Positions 41,874-50,868 of a stretch of 64,000 bases of DNA are shown piece after piece. The notes beneath the pieces were generated by a model. The model saw nothing but the letters and a program-made list of their open reading frames with translations. It was not told the origin of the DNA and searched no databases. This DNA comes from DATBGO01 sp963785765 (GTDB lineage Bacteria; Actinomycetota; Actinomycetes; Streptosporangiales; Streptosporangiaceae): positions 620,001 through 684,000 of the forward strand of contig CAWAWM010000003.1 of NCBI GenBank assembly GCA_963785765.1, given 5' to 3'. The position numbers were made by a program, and so were the translations under genes. The number at the start of each line of letters is the position of its first letter. Position 1 is the first letter of the stretch.

Positions 41874-43297
41874 CCACCGAGCAGGACCGGCTGCCGTGCA
41901 GTATCGATGAACTCCGGACGCTGTTCCTGTTCGAGAAGCTGACCGAGGACCAGCTGACCTGGCTGTGCCGCAAGGGCTACGTCGAGTCGGTGCCCCCCGG
42001 GGTGGTGTACGCCGAAGGTGACCCGGCTACGCATTTCTATGTGCTCCTGGACGGCGAGGTGGTGCTGTCCCGGCGGGTCGGCGGCGACGACGTCGAGGTG
42101 ACCAGGACGGACGGCCGCGGCGCGTACGGCGGGGCGTTCATGGCCTACATCGAGCGGGGCGGGCCGCAGGTCTACAACAACTCGATGCGGGTGACCGGGC
42201 CGGGCAGGTTCTTCGTGCTCGATTCCGAGACCTTCGCGCAGCTGATGCGCGACTGGTTCCCGATGCCCGTGCACCTGCTCGAGGGACTGTTCTTCGGGAC
42301 GAAGAACACCCAGCTGGCCGTGGGCCAGCGCGAGCGGCTGCTCGCGCTGGGCTCACTGTCGGCCGGCCTGACGCACGAGCTGAACAACCCGGCGGCCGCG
42401 GCCGTGCGCGCGACCGCGGCGCTGCGCGAGCGGGTCGCCGGGATGCGGCACAAGCTCGGCCTGATCGCGGCGGGATCCTATGACCCGGCGGCGCTGGAAA
42501 CCCTGATCCGGCTCCAGGAGGACGCCGTTGAGCGCGTGCCCAAGGCACCCAAGCTCGGGCCGATCGAGGCCTCCGACGCCGAAGATGCCATCTCCGACTG
42601 GCTGCAGGACCGGGGCATCTCCGATGGCTGGGAGCTGGCGCCGGTCTTCGTCCAGGCCGGGCTGGATATCGGCTGGCTGGACCGGGCCGCCGCCGCGGTG
42701 GGCGACGAGATATTCGACGGGGCGGTCCGCTGGCTGCGCTACACCGTCGAGACCGAACTGCTGATGAACGAGATCGAGGACGCCACCGTCCGGGTGTCGT
42801 CCCTCGTCACGGCGGCCAAGCAGTACTCGCAGCTGGACCGGGCCCCGTATCAGGTCGTCGACGTGCACAGCCTGCTCGACAGCACGCTGGTGATGCTCGG
42901 CGGCAAGATCGGCAACGACATCAAGGTGGTCAAGGACTACGATCGCGGCCTGCCGCCGATCCCCGCCTATCCGGCCGAGCTCAACCAGGTCTGGACCAAC
43001 CTGATCGACAACGCGGTGTCCGCCATGCACGGGACGGGCACGCTCACGGTGCGGACCTCGCTGGACCGGGACCAGCTCCTGGTGGAATTCGGCGACACCG
43101 GCCCGGGCGTACCGCCCGAGATCCGGCAGCGAATTTTCGAGCCGTTCTTCACGACCAAACCGGTCGGCGAGGGCACCGGCCTCGGGCTGGACATCTCCTG
43201 GCGGATCATCGTCAACAAGCACCATGGTGACCTGCGGGTGGAGTCCGTCCCCGGTGACACCAGGTTCCAGGTCCGGCTGCCGCTGACCGCCAGCTGA
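41870..43297 (+). CDS. Histidine kinase with cyclic-nucleotide-binding domain
   Basis: 475 residues from GTG 41870. Residues 15-130 are a CAP_ED domain (EGDPATHFYVLLDGEVVLSR), although its later half, GGAFMAYIERGGPQVYNNSM, deviates from the standard cAMP-binding cassette. The kinase core has H-box SAGLTHELNNPAAAAVRA with His169, N-box NLIDNAVSAM, G1 GDTGPGVPPE and G2 GTGLGLDISW. No membrane span, so it is soluble. It overlaps the preceding receiver-reductase gene and is almost certainly its cognate kinase. Ligand unknown: nucleotide, or a redox signal. Confidence 0.92.
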   Translation: MTTEQDRLPCSIDELRTLFLFEKLTEDQLTWLCRKGYVESVPPGVVYAEGDPATHFYVLLDGEVVLSRRVGGDDVEVTRTDGRGAYGGAFMAYIERGGPQVYNNSMRVTGPGRFFVLDSETFAQLMRDWFPMPVHLLEGLFFGTKNTQLAVGQRERLLALGSLSAGLTHELNNPAAAAVRATAALRERVAGMRHKLGLIAAGSYDPAALETLIRLQEDAVERVPKAPKLGPIEASDAEDAISDWLQDRGISDGWELAPVFVQAGLDIGWLDRAAAAVGDEIFDGAVRWLRYTVETELLMNEIEDATVRVSSLVTAAKQYSQLDRAPYQVVDVHSLLDSTLVMLGGKIGNDIKVVKDYDRGLPPIPAYPAELNQVWTNLIDNAVSAMHGTGTLTVRTSLDRDQLLVEFGDTGPGVPPEIRQRIFEPFFTTKPVGEGTGLGLDISWRIIVNKHHGDLRVESVPGDTRFQVRLPLTAS

Positions 43298-43391
43298 CCG
43301 CCACCTGGCCAGCCGCCGGCGAACGCCGGGGAACAGCCAGCTGCTGCGGCTCCCGGTGCCGGCCCATCCTGATTTCTCTACGCTGTGCGGT

Positions 43392-43964
43392 ATGGCACCG
43401 ACGCCCGATGAGATGCTGAGCGCGGTGGCCGCGTCACTCCGGGCGCGCACCGGAAGGTCGCTGCCCGACTGGCTGGCCCTCGTCCAGGCCTCCGGCCTCG
43501 ATCCGCTGGACCAGCGCGCGGTGCGCGGCTGGCTGCGTTCCGAGCACGGCCTCCCGCAGAACAGCCAGTGGGCGATCGCGGACGCCGCAGCCCGGGCGGC
43601 AGGCTGGGTGCGGCCGAGCGTCGCCCAGTACGTCGACAGCCAGTATGCCGGCCCGAAGGCGGCGCTGCGCCCGATCTACGATGCGCTGGCCGCCGCCATC
43701 GCCGGCCTCGGCGACGATGTGACTGTCGAGGGCCGCAGCACGTACATCCCGTTCGTCCGCCGCAGGCAGTTCGCCGCGATCGCCCCGGCCGCCAGGGACC
43801 GGGTCGACCTCGGGCTGCGCTTTACCGATCCGCCGTCGGCCGGCCGCGCCCAGCCGGCCACCGCACCCGGGCAGGCCACCCACAAGGTGTCGCTGGGCAG
43901 CGTGCCGGAGATCGATGACGAAGTACTGCACCTGCTGAAAACCGCATACGAACAGAACGGATAA
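43392..43964 (+). CDS. DUF4287/DUF5655 domain protein
   Basis: 190 residues from ATG 43392. The N-terminal half is DUF4287-like (MLSAVAASLRARTGRSLPDW, GWLRSEHGLPQNSQWAIAD), the C-terminal half DUF5655-like (GPKAALRPIYDALAAAIAGL, VEGRSTYIPFVRRRQFAAIA, then RVDLGLRF). The combination is widespread in actinobacteria without a defined function. Ends before a perfect terminator facing the convergent alcohol dehydrogenase. Confidence 0.88.
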   Translation: MAPTPDEMLSAVAASLRARTGRSLPDWLALVQASGLDPLDQRAVRGWLRSEHGLPQNSQWAIADAAARAAGWVRPSVAQYVDSQYAGPKAALRPIYDALAAAIAGLGDDVTVEGRSTYIPFVRRRQFAAIAPAARDRVDLGLRFTDPPSAGRAQPATAPGQATHKVSLGSVPEIDDEVLHLLKTAYEQNG

Positions 43965-43982
43965 GTCCCAGTCCGCCGATCA

Positions 43983-44020
43983 CCGGGCCGCCGGTCTCCC
44001 GTCGCGGGCCGGCGGCCCGG
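43983..44020. terminator. Bidirectional terminator
   Basis: CCGGGCCGCCGG (43983-43994) pairs perfectly with CCGGCGGCCCGG (44009-44020), 14-nt loop, between two convergent genes. Confidence 0.8.
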
Positions 44021-44039
44021 TCAGCCGCGCTCCCGCCGG

Positions 44040-45086
44040 TCAGGGCGTGCGGGTGAGGACGACCTTGAGCGCGCCGGTGTCGGCGGCCCGGCCGAACACG
44101 TCGTAGGCCCGGTCGAACTCATCCAGGGTGAAGTGATGGGTGATGAACCGCCCGGAGTCGATCTGGTTACTGGTGAGCAGGCGCAGCAGCGTGGCGGTGG
44201 AGTACGCGTCGACCAGCCCGGTCGTAATGGTGATGTTCCTGATCCACTGCTCCTCGAGGTGCAGCGTCGCAGGCTCGCCGTGCACGCCTACGTTCGCGAC
44301 CCGGCCGCCGGGCCGGACCAGCGCCACCGCGAGTTCGAAGGTGGCCGGCACCCCGACCGCCTCGATCGTCACATCGGCGCCCAGCCCGTCGGTCAGCGAA
44401 CGGACGACTTCCAGCGGGTCATCGCGGTAGTTGTTGACGGTCACGTCCGCGCCGAACTGCTTCGCCGCCTCCAGCCTGGCGTCCGCCATGTCAATCGCCA
44501 CCACGTGGCTCGGGCTGTACAGCCGGGCGCCCATGATGGCCGCCAGGCCAACCGGCCCGGACCCGACCACCGCGACCACGTCGCCTGGCCGCACGCCGCC
44601 GTTCAGGACCCCGACCTCATAGCCGGTCGGCAGGATGTCCGCCAGCATGAGGATCTGCTCGTCGCTGACGCCATCGGGCACCCAGTAGGTCGAGGTGTCA
44701 GCGAACGGCACCCGGACATACTCGGCCTGGGTGCCGTCGATCTTGTGCCCGAGGATCCACCCGCCGCCGCCCAGGCACTGCCCGTAGCTGCGGTCACGGC
44801 AGTACCTGCAGGTCCCGCAGACCGAGATGCAGGACACGAGCACCCGGTCCCCGACCTTGATCGTCTGCACGCCGTTGCCGATTGCCTCGACCGTGCCGAC
44901 CGCCTCGTGGCCGAGGATCCGGCCATCGGTCACAGCCGGGACATCACCTTTGAGAATGTGCAGATCCGTACCGCAGATCGTCACGGCATCCACTCTCACT
45001 ATCGCGTCCGTGTGGGCCACGATCTCGGGCTTCGGTACTTCTTCCCAGGCCTTGCGGCCCGGTCCGTGGTAAACAACCGCCTTCAT
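44040..45086 (-). CDS. Zinc-dependent alcohol dehydrogenase
   Basis: 348 residues from ATG 45086 with GGAG upstream. Catalytic zinc ligands in TICGTDLHILKG and GHEAVGTVEAIG, structural zinc Cys set in CGTCRYCRDRSYGQC, Rossmann motif VVGSGPVGLAAI, and NAD-preferring Asp in VAIDMADARL. The domain order and VPFADTSTYWVPDGVSDEQ fit the glutathione-independent formaldehyde/threonine-dehydrogenase-like branch of alcohol dehydrogenases. Exact substrate unknown. Isolated gene. Confidence 0.92.
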   Translation of the reverse strand: MKAVVYHGPGRKAWEEVPKPEIVAHTDAIVRVDAVTICGTDLHILKGDVPAVTDGRILGHEAVGTVEAIGNGVQTIKVGDRVLVSCISVCGTCRYCRDRSYGQCLGGGGWILGHKIDGTQAEYVRVPFADTSTYWVPDGVSDEQILMLADILPTGYEVGVLNGGVRPGDVVAVVGSGPVGLAAIMGARLYSPSHVVAIDMADARLEAAKQFGADVTVNNYRDDPLEVVRSLTDGLGADVTIEAVGVPATFELAVALVRPGGRVANVGVHGEPATLHLEEQWIRNITITTGLVDAYSTATLLRLLTSNQIDSGRFITHHFTLDEFDRAYDVFGRAADTGALKVVLTRTP

Positions 45087-45351
45087 GAAAGTCTCCGCTT
45101 CTTCCTGATCCGGGCAAATTGCCGAGACCCTGACCACGCTTGCTCGGCACCTGCCGGTGCGGCAGTGCCGAACGTCCCGTCGGGAGGGACCAGTGTCACG
45201 CTGTGGTCACCAGCCGTAACTGTCGCCACGGAGCCACGACGGCTGCGGCCGCTGCTCACCTGACCCGGGTGAGGCCGGCGCCACTGCCCGGCCGGCCGGG
45301 CCGCCGGCTCGCCCGCTCGTCCGGGCCGCCGCCTGGCGGTAGCGTCGGGGC

Positions 45352-46005
45352 ATGGCCACCTGGGAGGAACTGAAGATCATTCTTGCCCGGCTGCAGGACG
45401 CGGATCCGGCCCCGCTGAACAGCTGGCCTGGCCCCGAGGACGACCCCGGCAGGCAGCCCCCGTTCCAGATCGAGCTCGCGCCGTGGGCGGTGGACGTGGC
45501 CGCGGAGCTGCAGGCCCGGTTCGGCGCGGACGTCGAGCTGAGGGTGGGCGCGCTGCAGTACCCGCAGCGCACTCTGGCGGGCCGCCCGGCCGGCTGGCCG
45601 CGCGCACCGCTGCCGGAGGCCGACCCGGCCGAGATTGACAGTGCGCTGGACGGGCCGTTGCGGATCCGGTCCGGCCACGCGGCGCTGCACGGCCTGCTGG
45701 TCGGCAACCACGGCCCCGGCGACCTTGAGATCCAGACATCCGGTGAGCTCATCCCGACGGTCGTGGATCCGGCCAGCGGGCAGCTGGTCGGCGGCTATTC
45801 GGGCGCGGTCACGGCGGTGCTCAAGACGTTCACCGTGGCGCCCGGTGCGACCGAGCGGATCCCGCTGCTGGTCGGCACGGCGAGCTTCGTGCCCGACCTG
45901 GGCTACGCCGTTCCGCCGGGCGAGTGGGGAGTTCAAGCCGACCTGGTCCCGGCCGCCGGGACCGCGGTCCGCACCCCGGTCCTGCCGCTCACCATCACCC
46001 CCTGA
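45352..46005 (+). CDS. Hypothetical protein, Ig-like C-terminus
   Basis: 217 residues. Opens with MATWEELKIILARLQDADPA, then a Trp/Pro-rich mid part, PPFQIELAPWAVDVAAELQA, and a C-terminal half with beta-strand spacing reminiscent of an immunoglobulin-like or carbohydrate-binding fold (GLLVGNHGPGDLEIQTSGEL, TVAPGATERIPLLVGTASF). No signal peptide. No family recognised. Preceded by about 265 bp without a gene; the next gene begins 72 bp on. Confidence 0.6.
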   Translation: MATWEELKIILARLQDADPAPLNSWPGPEDDPGRQPPFQIELAPWAVDVAAELQARFGADVELRVGALQYPQRTLAGRPAGWPRAPLPEADPAEIDSALDGPLRIRSGHAALHGLLVGNHGPGDLEIQTSGELIPTVVDPASGQLVGGYSGAVTAVLKTFTVAPGATERIPLLVGTASFVPDLGYAVPPGEWGVQADLVPAAGTAVRTPVLPLTITP

Positions 46006-46077
46006 GCGGGTGCCAGTGCCTGCCGTGCCCGCAGCGGGCCGGGCCCGCAGCGGTCAGGTTCAGGACGCGAGGATTCC

Positions 46078-46845
46078 GTGGTAAGGAACCGGCCGTTGCG
46101 CCTCAAGGCGTGCCTGAACGGCGGGCGCGGTCGTGACGAGCATCCCGCGGTGCCGGTCTCCCCGGCGGAGCTGGCCGAGTCCGCGGCCGGGGCGGTGGCG
46201 GCCGGGGCGCAGGCGGTCCACCTGCATCCGCGCCGGGCCGACGGGGCCGAGTCGCTGCTGGCCGCAGACATCGGGGCGGCCGTCGCGGCGGTGCGGCAAG
46301 CCTGCCCGGGCGTTCCGGTCGGCGTCTCCACCAGCTTGGCGATCACTGGCGGCGATCCGTCGGCCCGGCGGACCGCGGTAGCCGGATGGGCGGAGTTGCC
46401 GGCGGCCGCGCGACCCGACTTCGCTTCGGTCAATGTGTCCGAGCCTGGCTTGACTGCGCTGGTCGCGGAACTGCGGTCGGCGGGAATCGCGGCCGAGGCC
46501 GGGGTCTGGTCGGCCGCCGATGCCAGCGCGCTGGCCGGGCAGGCCCCGTCCGTCGGGTGGCTGCGGATCCTGGTGGAGGTCGTCGGCGTGCCCGTGGCCG
46601 ACCCCGGGTCAGCGGCCGACGAGATCCTCCGCCTGCTGGACGAGGCCGGCCTGGCGGCACCGCGGCTGGTGCACGGGGAACAGGCGACCTGCTGGCCGCT
46701 GGTAGCCCGGGCCGGCGAGCTGGGGCTGGCGACGCGGATCGGCCTTGAGGACACGCTCACCGGGCCGGACGGAGGGCTGGCCGGCAGCAACGCGGACCTG
46801 GTCCGGCAAGCGCTGGCGATATGGGCCGCAGCCGCGCCGCGGTGA
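46078..46845 (+). CDS. BKACE-family beta-keto acid cleavage enzyme
   Basis: 255 residues from GTG 46078, somewhat shorter than the usual 270-310. TIM-barrel of the 3-keto-5-aminohexanoate cleavage family (DUF849): LKACLNGGRGRDEHPAVPVS, HLHPRRADGAES with metal His pair, GVSTSLAIT, FASVNVSEPGLTALVAEL, EAGVWSAADASALAG and the C-terminal VHGEQATCWPLVARA. These enzymes cleave beta-keto acids with acetyl-CoA. The substrate is not predictable from this sequence. Confidence 0.85.
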   Translation: MVRNRPLRLKACLNGGRGRDEHPAVPVSPAELAESAAGAVAAGAQAVHLHPRRADGAESLLAADIGAAVAAVRQACPGVPVGVSTSLAITGGDPSARRTAVAGWAELPAAARPDFASVNVSEPGLTALVAELRSAGIAAEAGVWSAADASALAGQAPSVGWLRILVEVVGVPVADPGSAADEILRLLDEAGLAAPRLVHGEQATCWPLVARAGELGLATRIGLEDTLTGPDGGLAGSNADLVRQALAIWAAAAPR

Positions 46846-46955
46846 CCGCCCTGAGTGACGGCCCTGCGGATCACTGCTGCGGCCGGTGCTGGCAGCGGCC
46901 GACGCAGGGTCGGGGCCAGGCAGTTTCCTGGACTGCCCGGCCCGGCTGATCGCGA

Positions 46956-48317
46956 CTAGCCGCGTTCGGCCAGCCTGGCCGCCTGGTGCTGCAGATAGCG
47001 CCGCTCGGGCAGGCTGGTGCTGAGCTGCGCCGCCCGCTGGTAACAGGACCGGGCAGCGGCCGGCTGCCCGGCCATCTCCAGCAGATGCGCCCGGACCGCC
47101 TGCAGCCGGTGACGGCCGGACATCCGGGCGTCGTCATCCAGGGCCGCGAGCAGGGCCAGGCCGGCCTGCGGCCCGTTGACCATGGCGGCCGCTACGGCGT
47201 GGTTGAGCGTGACGACGGGATTCGGCGAGATGCGTTCGAGAAGTTCATACAGAACGAGGATCTGCGGCCAGTCCGTGTCCTCAGGCCGGTCCGCTTCATC
47301 GTGAATCGCGGCGATCGCCGCCTGGAGCTGATAGGGGCCGAGCGGCGCCCCGGTCAGGGAACTGCTGATGAGCGCCACCCCTTCGCTGATCAAGGCGCGA
47401 TCCCACCGGCTCCGGTCCTGTTCCGCGAGCGGGACGAGCGACCCGTCGGCCCGGGTGCGGGCCGTGCGCGCGTCGGTGAGCAGCATGAGGGCCAGTAGCC
47501 CGGTCACCTCTCCGTCGCCGGGCAGCAGCCGGTGGAGTGCCCGGGCCAGCCGGATCGCCTCGCTGGTCAGCTCGGGGCGCGGCAGCCCGGGGCCCGAGGT
47601 TGCGGTGTAGCCCTCGTTAAAAATGAGGTAGAGCACGTGCCGGACGACCCGCAGCCTGCCAGCGCGCTCCTCCTCGGGCGGCAGGGCGAAGGTCATGCCC
47701 GCGGCCTTGATGTTCTGCTTGGCACGGCTGATGCGCTGCGCCATGGTCGGCTCGGGCACCAGGAAGGCGCTGGCGATCTCGGCGGTGCTCAGGCCGCCCA
47801 CCGCGCGCAAGGTGAGGGCCACCTGGGAGGGCGCCGACAGCGCCGGGTGGCAGCACATGAACAGCAAGGTCAGGGTGTCGTCCTCGGCCGGCGGCTGCGG
47901 CTCGCCTGGCGGGGGCCCGACGAGTTCGTCCGCTGGCACCTGCACTGCCGCCGTCACCTCGCGGCGCCGCCGGGCCTGGTCACTGCGCCACTCGTCGGTG
48001 AGCCTGCGGGAGGCGACGGTGATCAGCCAGCCCCGCGGGTTGCGCGGGATACCCTCGGCCGGCCACTGGACGGCGGCAGCCAGCAGCGCCTCCTGCGCCG
48101 CGTCCTCGCACGCGTCGAAGTGGCCGTACCGGCGCACCAGAGCGCCGGTTAGCTGCGGCGCGAGCGGGCGCAGCAGATCCTCGATGGCGCGGTCCTGGGC
48201 ACGCCGGTCCCCGCCGGCGCGGTCCTGGGCACGCCGGTCCCCGACGGCGCGGTCCTCGGCACGCCGATCCTCGCCGCGCTGATCCATCTCACCCCGTCCT
48301 CGTCCGCCGTGGTTCAC
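46956..48317 (-). CDS. ECF sigma factor, ECF42-like
   Basis: 453 residues from GTG 48317, chosen for the strong GGGAGGTGAA ahead of it; an ATG at 48287 is the alternative. Sigma-2 region FDACEDAAQEALLAAAVQWP, NPRGWLITVASRRLTDEWRS; sigma-4 region TLLFMCCHPALSAPSQVALT, GGLSTAEIASAFLVPEPTMA. A long C-terminal extension (EAIRLARALHRLLPGDGEVT onward, ending in TPR-like helices) is diagnostic of ECF42-type factors. Their usual partner, a DGPF/YCII protein, is not next to it. N-terminus contains a 30-bp in-frame repeat. Confidence 0.92.
   Translation of the reverse strand: MNHGGRGRGEMDQRGEDRRAEDRAVGDRRAQDRAGGDRRAQDRAIEDLLRPLAPQLTGALVRRYGHFDACEDAAQEALLAAAVQWPAEGIPRNPRGWLITVASRRLTDEWRSDQARRRREVTAAVQVPADELVGPPPGEPQPPAEDDTLTLLFMCCHPALSAPSQVALTLRAVGGLSTAEIASAFLVPEPTMAQRISRAKQNIKAAGMTFALPPEEERAGRLRVVRHVLYLIFNEGYTATSGPGLPRPELTSEAIRLARALHRLLPGDGEVTGLLALMLLTDARTARTRADGSLVPLAEQDRSRWDRALISEGVALISSSLTGAPLGPYQLQAAIAAIHDEADRPEDTDWPQILVLYELLERISPNPVVTLNHAVAAAMVNGPQAGLALLAALDDDARMSGRHRLQAVRAHLLEMAGQPAAARSCYQRAAQLSTSLPERRYLQHQAARLAERG
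48188..48277 (-). repeat. 30-bp tandem repeat in the sigma-factor N-terminus
   Basis: Three in-frame units encode a decapeptide of the kind DRRAQDRAGG / DRRAEDRAVG at the extreme N-terminus of the ECF42-like protein, before the sigma-2 domain. Confidence 0.9.
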
Positions 48318-48482
48318 TCTTTCACCTCCCGCATTCCGCCCTGGAGCCGCTGACCGGGACGTCGAAGCGGCCGGGAGGATCTCGACATCGGCGCGCCGAC
48401 CCGCAGCCCCGATCCGCATTCCCGATCCGCGAGCCCGGTCCGCGCGCCGGATTCCGGTTACCGCGATGACTACCATCTCGTT

Positions 48483-49040
48483 GTGGAACTGCTGCGGACC
48501 CCGCGGACCGTGCTGCGGAGCTGGGGCCAGGATGATCTGCTGTCCTACTTCGACATTTACTCCCGGTGGGAAGTCATGCGCTGGCTCGGCCGGCCGCCGC
48601 GCCGGGCGATCGCAGACCTGGCCGAGGCACGCGAGCGGCTCGGCCGCTGGCAGGAGCTGCAGGCCGGGCTGATCGCACCGCAGGGGCTGTGGGCCCTGGT
48701 CCCGCGGGCCGAGCCGAGGGAACGGCCGACGGCCGATCCGGTGGGCACCATCCTGCTGCTGCCGCTCGCCGACGACAGCGGGCCCACCGGCGAAATGGAG
48801 ATCGGCTGGCATCTGCATCCTGACTATCAGGGCCGTGGCCTGGCCACCGAGGCGGCGCGGGCGTTGCTCAGCGCCGCGGCCCAGGCCGGGCAGGAACGCG
48901 TGCTCGCGCTGACCGACCCAGACAACACGGCCTCGCAGGCGGTGGCCGGCCGGCTCGGCCTGGCCGACGAGGGCCTGACCGGCCGCTGGTTCGGTATGAC
49001 CACGCGGCAATATGCCTGGACGGCCCCGTCGCTGCGCTGA
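48483..49040 (+). CDS. GNAT acetyltransferase (RimJ/RimL-like)
   Basis: 185 residues from GTG 48483. GNAT fold: LRTPRTVLRSWGQDDLLSYF, VGTILLLPLADDSG, EMEIGWHLHPDYQGRGLATE (the acetyl-CoA loop, Q/RxxGxG/A as QGRGLA), then AARALLSAAAQAGQERVLAL and NTASQAVAGRLGLADEG. Transfers acetyl from acetyl-CoA to a protein N-terminus or small amine. Divergent from the sigma-factor gene. Confidence 0.9.
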   Translation: MELLRTPRTVLRSWGQDDLLSYFDIYSRWEVMRWLGRPPRRAIADLAEARERLGRWQELQAGLIAPQGLWALVPRAEPRERPTADPVGTILLLPLADDSGPTGEMEIGWHLHPDYQGRGLATEAARALLSAAAQAGQERVLALTDPDNTASQAVAGRLGLADEGLTGRWFGMTTRQYAWTAPSLR

Positions 49041-49041
49041 G

Positions 49042-49731
49042 TCAGCCGAGCCGGAGCCAGTGAATTGCGTGCCGATCGGCCAGGGCGGTCTCCGCTGCCG
49101 TCAGCGGCAGCCTGCCGGTGACCTTAGCGATCATCGTGGTCAGGTCCCAGCCTGTCTCGCCGCGCAGCCTGGCCGCTTCGGCGGCGGGCAGCAGCACGTC
49201 CGCCACGAGATCCGCCGCGGCGGGGGTCAGCCAGGGCTGGCACCCCAGGCCGGCCGCCAGGTCGAGGCCGTGCACCGCCAGTTCGAGCACCCGGGTGCGG
49301 AGGAACTCCGTCAGCAACATGCGGTCACCGTGACGGGTGCGCACCACCCGGCCCACCGGGGCCGCGCAGGCCGCGGTCAGCGCCGCGCGCCAGGCCCCAG
49401 CGAAGTCCGTCGCGATCGCCCGGCCGCCGCCGAGGTCAGCTGCTCCGCGCCGCGCGGCGGCGATCCGTTCCGCATTGACCGCGGCCGAGAAGCGCCGGCC
49501 TGGGCGGTAGTAGCCGGCCGCTGAGACGAGCTCGCGGCCGGCGGGTTCGGGCTGATCCAGCATGAGCGGCACCCGGCCGACGGTCATCCGCACGTGATAC
49601 AGCAGCTCGCCGACGGTCCACGGCGGGCAGCGGCTCGGCCGGGCGAAGGCGGCCTCGTCCGCGGCGGCCGCCGCTCCCGACAGGCGTTCGGCTTCGGCGC
49701 GGAACGCCGCTGCGACCGGTCCCGGTGCCAT
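49042..49731 (-). CDS. Maleylpyruvate isomerase-family (DinB-like) protein
   Basis: 229 residues from ATG 49731. Four-helix-bundle metalloenzyme type: RPSRCPPWTVGELLYHVRMT near the N-terminus (Trp-His motif WTVGELLYH), then LLTEFLRTRVLELAVHGLDL with the His of the metal site and a C-terminal domain LTAAETALADRHAIHWLRLG. Actinobacterial members include mycothiol-dependent maleylpyruvate isomerase; most are of unknown specificity, and mycothiol dependence is plausible. Confidence 0.82.
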   Translation of the reverse strand: MAPGPVAAAFRAEAERLSGAAAAADEAAFARPSRCPPWTVGELLYHVRMTVGRVPLMLDQPEPAGRELVSAAGYYRPGRRFSAAVNAERIAAARRGAADLGGGRAIATDFAGAWRAALTAACAAPVGRVVRTRHGDRMLLTEFLRTRVLELAVHGLDLAAGLGCQPWLTPAAADLVADVLLPAAEAARLRGETGWDLTTMIAKVTGRLPLTAAETALADRHAIHWLRLG

Positions 49732-49841
49732 CGGCCCATCCTGGACCCGGGCCCGCCGGTGGCGCCACGCGCGCCCGGGCGGTATGCGCGCCCGGGCGCT
49801 ACGACCGGGCCTGCTGCCCGGTACCTCCGGCAGGACTCCGG

Positions 49842-50816
49842 TCAGGCGCCTGGCAGCAGGAGCAGCTTGCCTGAGGTCCCGCGGGCGGCGAGATCGGCGT
49901 GCGCCCGGGCCGCGTCGGCGAGCGGATACCTGCCGCCGATGCTGACCGTGAGCTTGCCGGTCTCGATCCAGCTGAACAGATCGTCCGCGCGCTGGAGGTA
50001 CTCCTCGCGGGTGGCGATGTAACTGCCGAGCGTCGGCCTGGTGATGTACAGCGACCCGCCCGCGGCGAGCCGCTGCAGCTCGAACGGGGGCACCGGCCCG
50101 CTGGCCGCCCCGTACAGGACCAGGTACCCGCGCGGCCGCAGCGCCGCCAGGCTGGCGTCGAAGGTCGCCTGCCCGACGCCGTCGTAAACGGCTGCCACGC
50201 CGGTGCCCCCGGTCACCTCGCGCGCCACCGCACCGAAGTCCGCGTAACCAGCCACCCGGGCAGCACCCGCCGCCTTGGCGAGTTCCGCCTTGACGTCGGT
50301 GGATGCCGTCGCGATGACGACGCCGCCGCGCATGACGACCATCTGGGTGAGGAGCAGGCCCACGCCACCCGCCGCGGCGTGCACGATCACCTGATCGCCC
50401 GGCGCTACCGGGTAGCTGTCGTGGCACAGGTAGTGGGCGGTCAGCCCCTGCAGCATGACGGCCGCCGCGACCTCCAGTTCCATCGCGCCGGGAACGGTCA
50501 CGGCGCGGCCGGCCGGGATGACGGCCAGTTCCGCGTAGCTGCCGGGCACGCCCGTCCAGGCGACCCGGTCGCCGGCCGCAAAGCCGGGCACCCCGTCGCC
50601 GACCGCCACTACCGTCCCTGCGCCCTCGGCACCAGGAATGTACGGCACGTCGTCGCGATACGGCGCCCGGCCCTCGCGCTGATAAATGTCCATGAAATTG
50701 ACCCCGGCCGCGGCGACCTGGACCAGCAGTTCGCCGGGACCTGGACTCGGGTCCGGGCGCCCGACCGCTTGCAGGACCTCCGGGCCACCGTGCTCTTCGA
50801 CCACCACTGCGCGCAT
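49842..50816 (-). CDS. NADPH:quinone oxidoreductase
   Basis: 324 residues. Zinc-free MDR reductase: AAAGVNFMDIYQREGRAPYR, PYIPGAEGAGTVVAVGDGV, LQGLTAHYLCHDSYPV, nucleotide site HAAAGGVGLLLTQM and ITRPTLGSYIATREEYLQRA near the end, all as in QorA-type reductases. Reduces quinones with NADPH, mainly one-electron. Divergent from the M20 gene; only 50 bp separates the starts, so they share a promoter region. Confidence 0.93.
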   Translation of the reverse strand: MRAVVVEEHGGPEVLQAVGRPDPSPGPGELLVQVAAAGVNFMDIYQREGRAPYRDDVPYIPGAEGAGTVVAVGDGVPGFAAGDRVAWTGVPGSYAELAVIPAGRAVTVPGAMELEVAAAVMLQGLTAHYLCHDSYPVAPGDQVIVHAAAGGVGLLLTQMVVMRGGVVIATASTDVKAELAKAAGAARVAGYADFGAVAREVTGGTGVAAVYDGVGQATFDASLAALRPRGYLVLYGAASGPVPPFELQRLAAGGSLYITRPTLGSYIATREEYLQRADDLFSWIETGKLTVSIGGRYPLADAARAHADLAARGTSGKLLLLPGA

Positions 50817-50868
50817 GGGGCCATCCTTGCAAACTCCTGCTATGGTGCTCGGCCACGGGAGGTGGCGG

